Shown here: positions 1-6,076 of the stretch, piece after piece
How positions within the stretch are numbered: position 1 is the stretch's first letter
Layout: every line of letters starts with the position of its first letter
NCBI GenBank assembly: GCA_031285645.1
Contig: JAITVU010000350.1
Location: 1-9,521, forward strand
Direction of reading: 5' to 3'
From: Oscillospiraceae bacterium
Lineage (GTDB): Bacteria > Bacillota > Clostridia > Oscillospirales > Ruminococcaceae
Length of the DNA: 9,521 bases
Made by a program: the position numbers and the translations under genes
Notes under the pieces: model-generated
Database searches by the model: none
What the model saw: the letters and a program-made list of their open reading frames with translations, nothing else
Told to the model about the DNA's origin: nothing

Positions 1-107
1 GGGAGGCAAAGGGCATTCACGACCGGCTGCTGCGTTTATCCGTTGGGCTGGAAAGCTGCGACGACCTGCTGACAGATTTGAAACAGGCGATCAATGGGAG
101 GGGTTGA
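1..107 (+). CDS. C-terminal end of a Cys/Met-metabolism PLP-dependent enzyme (partial)
   Basis: Only the last 34 codons are inside the window, read from base 3 to the TGA at 105-107. The peptide contains RLSVGLESCDDLLTDLKQAI, which matches the closing segment of the trans-sulfuration PLP family (cystathionine gamma-synthase, cystathionine gamma-lyase, methionine gamma-lyase). In that family a conserved R-x-S-V/I-G-x-E stretch near the C-terminus helps bind the substrate carboxylate. The catalytic lysine lies upstream, outside the window, so the exact reaction cannot be decided. The stop lies 2 bases before the likely GTG start of the next gene, a MalY/PatB-type lyase, so the two are probably co-transcribed and both act on thioether amino acids. 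Confidence 0.78.
   Translation, partial: EAKGIHDRLLRLSVGLESCDDLLTDLKQAINGRG
97..103 (+). promoter_or_regulatory. Ribosome binding site deciding the GTG start of the C-S lyase
   Basis: GGAGGGG lies inside the last codons of the upstream gene. It sits 6 bases before GTG at 110 but directly abuts the in-frame TTG at 104. Normal spacing therefore favours GTG 110. Confidence 0.65.
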
Positions 108-109
108 CG

Positions 110-1285
110 GTGAACTATAATTTTGATACGGTTATCGACCGCAGAAACACCAACAGCCTGAAATACGATTTTTCGGAAAGTCGCGGCAAGCCGGAGGGGA
201 TTCTGCCCTTGTGGGTGGCGGACATGGATTTTCAGGCGCCGTCCTGCGTCATAGATGCGCTGACGGACAAAAGCTGTCATGGCATCTTTGGCTATTCAGA
301 CACGGATGACGCATATTTTGCGGTACTGCGAAACTGGTTTTCGCGGCAATTCGGCTGGAAGATCGAGCCGGATTGGCTGATCAAAACGCCGGGAGTTGTG
401 AACGCGATCCATATCGCGGTGCGGGCGTTGACAGAGCCTGGGGACGCCGTCATCATCCAGCAGCCGGTATATTACCCGTTTGCTTCATCTGTCACAACGA
501 CAGGCAGAAAACTGGTTGTCAGCGAACTGGCTCTTCATGACGGCCGCTATTTGATCGATTTCGATGACTTCGAGAAAAAGATTGCAGAAAATTGTGTAAA
601 GCTATTTATCCTTTGCAATCCCCACAATCCGGTGGGACGGGTATGGACGCAAGATGAACTCATGCGCTTGGGGGATATCTGCCTGCGGCACGGCGTGTTC
701 GTGATCTCCGACGAAATCCATGCGGATTTTGTCTATTCGGGCTACAAGCATCAGGTGTTTGCGGAATTAAGCCCCGTGATCCGGAACATTACCATTACCT
801 GTACCGCACCCAGTAAGACATTCAATCTGGCGGGACTTCAAATTTCAAACATATTCATCTCAAATCAAAAGATGCGCAGGGCTTTTTTGCTGGAATACTC
901 CGCGAGTGGGCTGAGCCAGCCAGGGATAATGGGGATTGTGGCCTGCAAAGCCGCTTACGAGGGCGGCGAGGATTGGCTGGAGGAGCTCCGGACATATTTA
1001 TCGGGCAACCTTGATCTTTTGCGCGACTTTCTCACCCACGAACTGACGCATATCGGCCTGATCGAACCGGAGGGAACCTATCTTGCCTGGCTGGATTGCC
1101 GGGGACTGGAGCTTTCCCCCAAGGAATTGGACGCTTTCATCATACACAAAGCCGGTTTGTGGCTGGACGACGGCCCCATGTTCGGAGCCGGCGGCGATGG
1201 CTTCCAGCGCGTAAACATCGCCTGCCCCCGACCGGTTCTGCGCGAGGCTTTGACACGGTTGAACAAGGCTGTTTGCCAAAAATAA
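110..1285 (+). CDS. MalY/PatB-family PLP-dependent C-S beta-lyase (cystathionine beta-lyase type)
   Basis: This is a class I/II aminotransferase-fold enzyme of 391 residues, typical for MalY/PatB. Members cleave the C-S bond of cystathionine, cysteine or S-substituted cysteines to give a thiol or H2S, pyruvate and ammonia in the cytoplasm. Landmarks with a GTG start: LPLWVADMDF near 33-42, the motif CNPHNPVG near 169-176, SDEIHADF with the PLP-nitrogen-binding Asp near 201, and the Schiff-base lysine in APSKTFNLAG at about Lys236. The TTG 6 bases upstream is in frame but too close to the ribosome site. The gene is 2 bases after another thioether-cleaving enzyme and about 16 bases before an HD protein, in a plus-strand sulfur cluster. 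Which C-S substrate it prefers cannot be read from sequence. Some family members also act as regulators (E. coli MalY), but nothing here indicates that. Confidence 0.9.
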   Translation: MNYNFDTVIDRRNTNSLKYDFSESRGKPEGILPLWVADMDFQAPSCVIDALTDKSCHGIFGYSDTDDAYFAVLRNWFSRQFGWKIEPDWLIKTPGVVNAIHIAVRALTEPGDAVIIQQPVYYPFASSVTTTGRKLVVSELALHDGRYLIDFDDFEKKIAENCVKLFILCNPHNPVGRVWTQDELMRLGDICLRHGVFVISDEIHADFVYSGYKHQVFAELSPVIRNITITCTAPSKTFNLAGLQISNIFISNQKMRRAFLLEYSASGLSQPGIMGIVACKAAYEGGEDWLEELRTYLSGNLDLLRDFLTHELTHIGLIEPEGTYLAWLDCRGLELSPKELDAFIIHKAGLWLDDGPMFGAGGDGFQRVNIACPRPVLREALTRLNKAVCQK

Positions 1286-1287
1286 TG

Positions 1288-1294
1288 AAGGAGG
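1288..1294 (+). promoter_or_regulatory. Ribosome binding site deciding a TTG start for the HD protein
   Basis: AAGGAGG is a near-perfect Shine-Dalgarno. It stands 1 base from the in-frame ATG at 1296 and 7 bases from the in-frame TTG at 1302. Spacing therefore favours the TTG, which removes two residues. Confidence 0.6.
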
Positions 1295-1301
1295 GATGGT
1301 T

Positions 1302-1865
1302 TTGTCAGTCATTTTATCGAGAGAAGACGCATGGAAGCTCCTGACGGAATACAATAAGGACGCCTTCCACCTGAAACACGCAAGGATTATGGAAGGGGTT
1401 ATGCGCTGGTTCGCTGTGAAGCTTGGTTATGGGGACGAACAGGATTTCTGGGCAACCGCAGGCTTGCTGCATGACCTGGATTTTGAGTTGTACCCGGAGG
1501 AGCATTGCATTAAGGTACAGGAAATCATGCGTTCCCGGGGTTTGGACGAGCGTTTGATCCACGCGGTTGCCAGCCACGGATACGAGCTTACTGTGGACAT
1601 AGAGCCGGAACACCAAATGGAAAAAGTCCTCTATGCCACCGACGAGCTGACAGGGCTGGTTGGCGCGACAGCTATCATACGGCCATCCAAAAGTGTAATG
1701 GATTTAGAGCTTAAGTCGGTGAAAAAGAAATATAAAAGTCCGAATTTCGCAGCGGGCTGCTCCAGGGTAGTCATCGAACGGGGTGCAGGAATGCTTGGTT
1801 GGAAACTGGATGAACTAATCGAACAGACGATACTGGCCATGCGAATTTGCGAAGCTGATCATTGA
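1302..1865 (+). CDS. HD-domain predicted hydrolase
   Basis: A 187-residue protein with the residue pattern of the HD superfamily of metal-dependent phosphohydrolases: His26, the His57-Asp58 pair in GLLHDLDFE, His92 in ASHGYE, and Asp114 in YATDELTG. It resembles the stand-alone predicted HD hydrolases often found in Firmicutes (COG2316-like). The real substrate is unknown; many relatives act on nucleotides or other phosphoesters. It has no signal peptide or membrane segment, so it is cytoplasmic. The start is taken as TTG 1302 for ribosome-site spacing, with ATG 1296 as the alternative. It follows the C-S lyase by 16 bases and precedes the nifS promoter, so it probably belongs to the upstream transcript. 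Its role in a sulfur cluster is unexplained. No terminator was seen after it. Confidence 0.82.
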   Translation: MSVILSREDAWKLLTEYNKDAFHLKHARIMEGVMRWFAVKLGYGDEQDFWATAGLLHDLDFELYPEEHCIKVQEIMRSRGLDERLIHAVASHGYELTVDIEPEHQMEKVLYATDELTGLVGATAIIRPSKSVMDLELKSVKKKYKSPNFAAGCSRVVIERGAGMLGWKLDELIEQTILAMRICEADH

Positions 1866-1889
1866 GCGATCCGTCTCCGTATGAATCAC

Positions 1890-1918
1890 TTGACATCGGT
1901 ATAACATAGTGATATTAT
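1890..1918 (+). promoter_or_regulatory. Sigma-A-type promoter for nifS-nifU-larE
   Basis: TTGACA at 1890-1895, a spacer of exactly 17 bases, and TATTAT at 1913-1918 make a 6/6 and 5/6 match to the vegetative consensus. It lies just after the HD gene stop and about 55 bases before the nifS ATG. The leader is short, and I see no long riboswitch-like structure in it. Confidence 0.75.
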
Positions 1919-1960
1919 AAAATCTATCGGATTAGTATGATTTGGAATTGTGATAATATA
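1909..1960 (+). repeat. Pair of 11-base direct repeats in the nifS control region
   Basis: GTGATATTATA at 1909-1919 overlaps the -10 box. GTGATAATATA at 1950-1960 abuts the ribosome site. They differ at one base and start 41 bases apart, close to four helical turns. They could be operator copies, for example for an Rrf2-type (IscR/CymR-like) regulator, but AT-rich chance similarity is possible. Confidence 0.35.
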
Positions 1961-1973
1961 CGGAGGGAATCGT

Positions 1974-3152
1974 ATGAATAAAATCTATATGGACAACGCG
2001 GCAACTACGCCGGTTCGCAACGAAGTGCTGGAGGCAATGATTCCATACTATGGAGAATTGTACGGAAATCCATCCAGCCTATACCAGACTGCTTCGCTTT
2101 CGAAACGAGCCGTTGAACACGCCCGGGCGCAGGTTGCGGATGCCCTTGGCGCAAAGCCTGATGAAATCTATTTTACCGGCGGCGGTACCGAAAGCGACAA
2201 CTGGGCGTTAATCGGCGCAGCCGATGGTTGCGGAAAAGAAGGCGGGCATATCATAACCACATCAATCGAGCATCACGCCGTTTTGCATACATGCCGGTAT
2301 CTGGAGGAGAAGGGATTTGATATCACCTATCTTCCCGTGGACGCGGAAGGCTTAGTAACTGTCAGGGAATTGGAACAAGCAATTCGTCCCGATACTTTTC
2401 TCATCAGCGTCATGTTCGCCAACAACGAGATAGGGACTATCCAGCCCATAAAAGAGATCGGCCGGCTGGCGAAGGAGAGAAACATCCTGTTTCATACGGA
2501 TGCCGTTCAGGCGGTAGGTCATATACCCATAGACGTAAATGTTCTTAATATTGATCTGCTGTCTCTGTCCGCCCACAAAATATATGGTCCCAAGGGCGTG
2601 GGAGTGTTATATGTCCGAAAAGGAACAAAGTTGAAAAGCTTCATTCACGGAGGGGCACAAGAGCGCGGTCGCCGTGCCGGCACCGAAAATGTACCGGGTA
2701 TTGTAGGCATGGGACATGCAATCGAGCTTGTCTCGGCTGAAATGAGAGAAGAAAACAAGAGATTGATACCGCTAAGGGACAGGCTTATTGAGGAAATCCT
2801 AACGGCGGTGCCGAATGCGAGACTCAATGGGCACAGAACAGAAAGGCTGCCAGGCAACGTGAATATCTCCTTTGAATTTGTAGAGGGAGAATCTATTCTG
2901 CTCCTGCTGGATACCAAGGGGATTGCGGCGTCCAGCGGTTCTGCGTGTACCTCAGGTTCTTTGGATCCTTCCCATGTGCTTCTGGCCATCGGTCTTCCGC
3001 ACGAAAATGCCCACGGTTCCATCCGCCTCACTTTGGGCAGGCACAACACGGAATCCGAAGTCAATGAAGTAATCAGGGAGCTGCCTCCGATCATCGAGAG
3101 GCTCCGTGGAATGTCGCCGCTTTATGAGGACTTTATCAGCACACAAAGATAG
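1974..3152 (+). CDS. nifS: Cysteine desulfurase NifS
   Basis: A 392-residue class V aminotransferase-fold enzyme. It removes sulfur from L-cysteine as an enzyme-bound persulfide, releases alanine, and passes the sulfur to scaffold or thiolation partners. Visible landmarks: the N-terminal MDNAATTPVR, HTDAVQ near 174-179 (PLP Asp), SAHKIYGPKG with the PLP lysine at about 202, the conserved His pair at 100-101, and the mobile catalytic loop SSGSACTSGS with Cys325. The single-residue ACTSGS loop and the Clostridium-type NifU next door favour NifS over a SufS type. ATG 1974 is preceded by CGGAGGG at 1961-1967; an upstream in-frame GTG at 1950 is before the ribosome site and was rejected. It is the first gene after the promoter at 1890-1918, followed 91 bases later by nifU with no terminator between. 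Confidence 0.95.
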   Translation: MNKIYMDNAATTPVRNEVLEAMIPYYGELYGNPSSLYQTASLSKRAVEHARAQVADALGAKPDEIYFTGGGTESDNWALIGAADGCGKEGGHIITTSIEHHAVLHTCRYLEEKGFDITYLPVDAEGLVTVRELEQAIRPDTFLISVMFANNEIGTIQPIKEIGRLAKERNILFHTDAVQAVGHIPIDVNVLNIDLLSLSAHKIYGPKGVGVLYVRKGTKLKSFIHGGAQERGRRAGTENVPGIVGMGHAIELVSAEMREENKRLIPLRDRLIEEILTAVPNARLNGHRTERLPGNVNISFEFVEGESILLLLDTKGIAASSGSACTSGSLDPSHVLLAIGLPHENAHGSIRLTLGRHNTESEVNEVIRELPPIIERLRGMSPLYEDFISTQR

Positions 3153-3243
3153 CGCATCCGTAACGAACCGGTATTTAAATTCCAATCAAGGGCCGGACGA
3201 CTTGCAGTCTTTCAATTATGTCTATCCTAAAAGGAGACGTTTT

Positions 3244-3684
3244 ATGTACACGGAAAAAGTGTTGGATCATTTTATGAATCCAAGGAATGTAGGAGAAATC
3301 GCGGACGCCAGCGGCGTAGGAACCGTAGGTAATCCCAGATGCGGCGATATCATGCGGGTTTATTTGGATATCAGAGACGGTGTTGTCAAGGATGCCAAAT
3401 TTAAAACATTTGGGTGCGCCGCGGCTGTCGCCACTAGTTCGATGGCAACTGAACTGGTGAAGGGTAAAACGGTCAGCGACGCCCTCGCTGTCACAAACAA
3501 GGCTGTTATGGAAGCTCTCGACGGCCTTCCTCCGGTTAAGGTTCACTGTTCCCTTTTGGCTGAGGAAGCCCTGCAAGCCGCTCTTTGGGATTACGCCGTT
3601 AAAAACAACATAGTCATTGACGGCCTGAAAGAACCTCTTCCCCACGAGCAGGAAGGAGAAGCTTTAGGAATTGATCTGCAATAA
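3244..3684 (+). CDS. nifU: Fe-S cluster assembly scaffold NifU (Clostridium type, IscU-like)
   Basis: A 146-residue cytoplasmic scaffold on which NifS-derived sulfur and iron are assembled into [2Fe-2S] or [4Fe-4S] clusters before transfer. The three ligand cysteines are visible: Cys33 in NPRCGD (with Asp35), Cys58 in FGCAAAVATSS, and Cys101 in VKVHCSLLAEEA. It opens with YTEKVLDHFMNPRNVG, the standard start of the family. It consists of the IscU-like domain only: the central ferredoxin-like and C-terminal Nfu domains of Azotobacter NifU are absent, as is usual in Clostridia. The last 20 or so residues form a charged tail. AAGGAG at 3231-3236 lies 7 bases from ATG 3244; an in-frame extension upstream overlaps nifS and was rejected. 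It is co-directional with nifS and larE, probably one transcript. Confidence 0.94.
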   Translation: MYTEKVLDHFMNPRNVGEIADASGVGTVGNPRCGDIMRVYLDIRDGVVKDAKFKTFGCAAAVATSSMATELVKGKTVSDALAVTNKAVMEALDGLPPVKVHCSLLAEEALQAALWDYAVKNNIVIDGLKEPLPHEQEGEALGIDLQ

Positions 3685-3715
3685 AATGCATGGCAGCATA
3701 CCTTAAACATGAAAT

Positions 3716-3727
3716 TGAATATATTCA
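3716..3727. repeat. 12-base perfect palindrome upstream of larE
   Basis: TGAATATATTCA at 3716-3727 lies in the 61-base gap between nifU and larE, 18 bases before the GTG start. It could be an operator or simply an AT-rich chance palindrome. Confidence 0.3.
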
Positions 3728-3745
3728 TTGTGGGATGTGTGAAAA

Positions 3746-4579
3746 GTGATTGAACACTTTGGTTCCGAAACCGACATAACAATTGTTCGAAAACACGACG
3801 ACCTAAAACAATATCTGTTAACCCTCGGCAGTGTGGCGGTCGCATTTTCGGGCGGAGTGGATTCCACCTTCCTGCTCAAAGCGGCACATGACGTTCTGGG
3901 CAACCGCGCCATCGCCGTTACCGCGCGTTCCTGTTCGTTTCCGGAACGGGAACTCAGGGAAGCCGCCGCGTTCTGCGAGGTTGAAGGTATTACGCATATT
4001 ATCTGCGATTCGGAAGAGTTGGAGATTGAGGGATTCGCGCAAAATCCTGTCAATCGATGCTACTTGTGCAAAAACGAATTATTTCACAAGATCTGGGCTG
4101 TCGCACGGGAGCGCCGCATTGAAACCGTTGTGGAAGGCTCCAATATTGATGATAACGGGGATTACCGCCCCGGATTGACCGCCGTGGCGGAGCAGGGAGT
4201 AAAAAGCCCCTTGCGGCATGTGGGACTTACGAAACTGGAAATACGAGAACTTTCAAAAAAGCTCGGACTTTCTACATGGAACAAGCAATCCTTCGCATGC
4301 CTTTCCTCCCGGTTTCCATATGGGGAAACGATTACTCCTGAACGCCTTTCTATGATTGACCGGGCGGAACAACTCTTGCTGGATATGGGCTTTCGGCAAG
4401 TTCGGGTACGCCATCATGGAAATTTGGCCCGTATTGAAACCGACGAGGCCGGATTTCACCTGTTGACGGAAAAAGACCATCGGGAGCAAATATACGCCGC
4501 ATTGAAGCAATTTGGCTTTCTCTATGTATCTCTGGATTTGTTGGGCTATCGCACCGGCAGCATGAATGAGACTTTATGA
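3746..4579 (+). CDS. larE: ATP-dependent sacrificial sulfur transferase LarE
   Basis: A 277-residue PP-loop enzyme. The LarE family adenylates and then thiolates a pyridinium biscarboxylate mononucleotide during synthesis of the nickel-pincer cofactor of lactate racemase. Visible features: PP-loop SGGVDS at 35-40, the family motif NRCYLCK at 103-109, VEGSNIDD near 129-136, and FACLSSRFPYG with Cys185, the counterpart of the sacrificial cysteine of Lactiplantibacillus LarE. In the C-terminal part the stretch RVRHHGNLARIE carries no extra cysteines, so I infer the sacrificial rather than the Fe-S-dependent variety. The start is GTG 3746, because a TGA lies in frame just upstream and no later start precedes the PP-loop; the ribosome site is weak. 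No larA, larB, larC or nickel transporter is nearby, so its acceptor may differ. Position after nifS-nifU suggests a link to persulfide sulfur or cysteine recharge. Confidence 0.9.
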   Translation: MIEHFGSETDITIVRKHDDLKQYLLTLGSVAVAFSGGVDSTFLLKAAHDVLGNRAIAVTARSCSFPERELREAAAFCEVEGITHIICDSEELEIEGFAQNPVNRCYLCKNELFHKIWAVARERRIETVVEGSNIDDNGDYRPGLTAVAEQGVKSPLRHVGLTKLEIRELSKKLGLSTWNKQSFACLSSRFPYGETITPERLSMIDRAEQLLLDMGFRQVRVRHHGNLARIETDEAGFHLLTEKDHREQIYAALKQFGFLYVSLDLLGYRTGSMNETL

Positions 4580-4923
4580 TGAAAAATTCATTTGTACATA
4601 AAAAGATAATGGCTCTAAACGCACATACTCATATATAAAAAAAGCAGGAAGATCACAAAGCCAAGCCGTGATAGCTAAAATCTATCTGACAATCCAAAAA
4701 AAGGCAGACAAACCGGGAGCCCTAAATCGGCTACCGGTTTGTCCGCCCTACTTTTTTGCATTTTTATAAAGTTTCAATTTGCATTAAAATAGTGCAAAAA
4801 GGAACTTGAACATGCGCAAACGCCCTGAATCAAGCCGTTTGTCACCGCTGCTCTTCTAGTACGTCAGCCTATGTATCAAAGATTTAATGTGGGCTTTCTG
4901 CAGGTTGTGTACTTTATCAGCTT
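4580..4923. other. Intergenic stretch between larE and the XRE regulator
   Basis: This 344-base AT-rich gap separates convergent genes. Its main content is the hairpin terminator at 4703-4757. To its right is a short inverted repeat, TTTGCA at 4778-4783 with TGCAAA at 4793-4798, of unknown meaning. A 15-codon reading frame at 4812-4859 starts MRKRPESSRL and has a weak AGGAA upstream; I do not consider it a supported gene. The rest (4580-4700 and 4860-4923) shows nothing I can name. Confidence 0.5.
4703..4757. terminator. Bidirectional Rho-independent terminator between convergent genes
   Basis: The arms at 4703-4716 (GGCAGACAAACCGG) and 4734-4747 (CCGGTTTGTCCGCC) pair over 14 positions with one mismatch. 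The stem extends inward through AGCC (4718-4721) and GGCT (4729-4732). On the plus strand a run of six T follows at 4752-4757. On the minus strand the stem is followed at once by seven T (A run 4696-4702), and the mismatch becomes a G-U pair. It fits termination of larE on one side and of the XRE gene on the other. Confidence 0.9.
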
Positions 4924-5187
4924 TTATTTTTCAGAGATATTTTCGTTAAGTAATTCATCAGTGCTAATACCGAAGAAATCCGCAAGCATTTTTAATTCAA
5001 TATCGGTGACGAACCTCTCGCCCAACTCAACCCGCCGAACGAAATGATTATCTACATCATACTCGGCTTGTTGTAAGCATATGGCAAGTTTGCGTTGTGA
5101 TAATGGCGGATCGTGGTTTTCACGCAAAAATTTCAGATTTTTCCCGCATAAATTATTCGTTCCATCCGGCGCTTTCAGTTTGAACAT
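4924..5187 (-). CDS. XRE-family helix-turn-helix transcriptional regulator
   Basis: An 87-residue protein made almost entirely of a Cro/C1-type DNA-binding domain. LCGKNLKFLREN near 13-24 is helix 1, LSQRKLAICLQQ near 29-40 the turn helix, NHFVRRVELGERFVT near 47-61 the recognition region, and ELKMLADFFGISTDELL near 64-80 the closing helices. No ligand or dimerisation domain follows. Start: ATG at 5187 with GAGG 6 to 7 bases upstream; a TTG 12 bases further up (5199) is in frame but overlaps that ribosome site. It is divergent from the small membrane-protein gene, and one arm of a wide inverted repeat (5204-5213) lies just before its start, suggesting autoregulation together with control of the neighbour. 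Such small XRE genes are common both in chromosomes and in mobile elements; which applies here is not decided. Confidence 0.85.
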   Translation of the reverse strand: MFKLKAPDGTNNLCGKNLKFLRENHDPPLSQRKLAICLQQAEYDVDNHFVRRVELGERFVTDIELKMLADFFGISTDELLNENISEK

Positions 5188-5203
5188 CTTATACCTCAAT
5201 TAT

Positions 5204-5272
5204 GTTGAATAGTATTTACCACAACACAATTTTACTGTATAATGGTAAAAATGTCGTTTAACACTATTCAAC
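5204..5272. repeat. Wide inverted repeat flanking the divergent promoter
   Basis: GTTGAATAGT at 5204-5213 and its exact reverse complement ACTATTCAAC at 5263-5272 face each other across 49 bases; with one mismatch the match extends to 13 bases. A second, nested pair is TTTACC at 5215-5220 and GGTAAA at 5244-5249. The arms bracket the promoter of the membrane-protein gene and lie in the leaders of both divergent genes, as expected for operators of the adjacent XRE protein. Confidence 0.7.
5215..5243 (+). promoter_or_regulatory. Promoter of the small membrane-protein gene
   Basis: A perfect TATAAT at 5238-5243 follows TTTACC at 5215-5220 with a 17-base spacer. The -35 box overlaps one nested repeat arm, and the start point near 5250 lies next to the other. 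The gene starts 52 bases after the -10 box. Confidence 0.7.
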
Positions 5273-5294
5273 ACTTCTTATTTGGAGGTACAAA

Positions 5295-5768
5295 ATGTAT
5301 AAAGATCATCGTAGCTTTACGAAACAAGATAAGGTGGCAATCGTGGCTCTGTTATTTCTGATTGTTGCTATGATGGCGATCAGTCCATATTTGCCGGACG
5401 AACGACCTGGCGCGATCAGGAAAGAACTGACGAAACAGGGCTACAGCGTCGAAAATGTCGATTTTAAATATGTGGCGGACGGAGAGGGTTCCAGGGAGTG
5501 GATTTTTCAGTCGTCCGCGCCGATTTATTGCGATGGTTATTATGTCAACCAATGGTCTGTTCACAGCTTTACCTTTTCTGTGGGTTCGCTGTTTGTACAT
5601 TACATTATCAAGCCTTATCCATCGTTGCCGGAGCCGGTGAATGTGAACGTCACCTTCACGGCGGATGAATTTGAGCGTGTTTCCAAAATGTCTGACAGCC
5701 AGCCAATTGAAGAATACCTCAAGCAAATCATCACGGCTACAATGGAGGAATCGACAGAACGGAAATAA
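5295..5768 (+). CDS. Small single-pass membrane protein of unknown function
   Basis: A 157-residue protein I do not recognise. After a short charged N-terminus a hydrophobic segment of about 17-19 residues (roughly Val14 to Tyr32) is followed by a soluble part of about 125 residues. With no signal-peptidase or lipobox site seen, I infer a membrane anchor with the rest probably outside. The soluble part has the look of a small alternating beta fold (SVENVDFKYVADGE, WSVHSFTFSVGSLFVHY, NVNVTFTADEFERV) ending in an acidic helix. It contains one cysteine. Start ATG 5295 is backed by GGAGG at 5284-5288. It is transcribed from the promoter at 5215-5243 and lies divergent to the XRE gene, which probably controls it. 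It lies in the middle module, between the sulfur genes and the NifH-like operon, and has no obvious link to either. Confidence 0.72.
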   Translation: MYKDHRSFTKQDKVAIVALLFLIVAMMAISPYLPDERPGAIRKELTKQGYSVENVDFKYVADGEGSREWIFQSSAPIYCDGYYVNQWSVHSFTFSVGSLFVHYIIKPYPSLPEPVNVNVTFTADEFERVSKMSDSQPIEEYLKQIITATMEESTERK

Positions 5769-6024
5769 CCGCATCAGTAGTTTCGTTTGCCTGCAAGTCA
5801 AGGCGGCAAGACACCTACCATACCTGCTAAAAGCAGAAGCAATGCCTGCGGCGCGCCGCAAGCCCATTCCACGGCTGTCTGGAGGGGCGGCCGTTCCATT
5901 TTGCTTGTCGGGCGCCTGTCGCCAAAACCCGCAACAACCGAGGCGCTTGCATACGGCCCCGGTTGTTTAAGCCGCTTCGCATCTGCAGCCCCCCTGCGGA
6001 TGCCGGAAAAGTGATAGAGGCTGC
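5769..6024. other. GC-rich, hairpin-rich stretch without a convincing gene (possible structured RNA or mobile-element remnant)
   Basis: The base composition changes abruptly from the AT-rich regulator region to GC-rich sequence. Several strong foldbacks stand in a row: CTGC/GCAG at 5824-5836; a 14-base perfect palindrome at 5847-5860 (TGCGGCGCGCCGCA); GGCG/CGCC at 5911-5923; AACAACCG at 5933-5940 with CGGTTGTT at 5960-5967, continued by GGC/GCC; and GCATCTGCAG at 5979-5988 with CTGCGGATGC at 5994-6003 around a C5 loop. Open frames on both strands exist here, but they lack ribosome sites and recognisable domains. Stacked hairpins suggest a structured RNA, a single-strand replication or transfer element, or a leftover of an integrative element. 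The strand is undecided. Confidence 0.45.
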
Positions 6025-6025
6025 G

Positions 6026-6076
6026 AAAAAAGGGCGCTTCTGGATGGTGTACTCGATATCGTAAGCCGCCCTTTTT
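6026..6076. terminator. Bidirectional terminator ending the NifH-like operon and the middle module
   Basis: A-run plus GGGCG at 6026-6036 pairs with CGCCC plus five T at 6067-6076, and the stem continues inward as CTT/AAG with one bulged C. The loop is about 23 bases. On the minus strand the stem ends in a run of six T (A run 6026-6031), about 55 bases after the stop of the NifH-like gene. It can also stop plus-strand transcription from the membrane-protein gene. Confidence 0.75.

Noticed and set aside
1866..1973. SAM, T-box or cobalamin riboswitch before the sulfur genes
   Set aside because: The leader after the predicted start point is under 60 bases and shows no terminator hairpin or conserved riboswitch core.
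3106..3243. Upstream extension of nifU overlapping the end of nifS
   Set aside because: The family starts at the MYTEKVLDHF segment, and AAGGAG stands 7 bases before ATG 3244.
4812..4859. 15-codon frame MRKRPESSRL... as a small peptide gene
   Set aside because: Weak ribosome site, no promoter, and no family recognised; such frames arise by chance.
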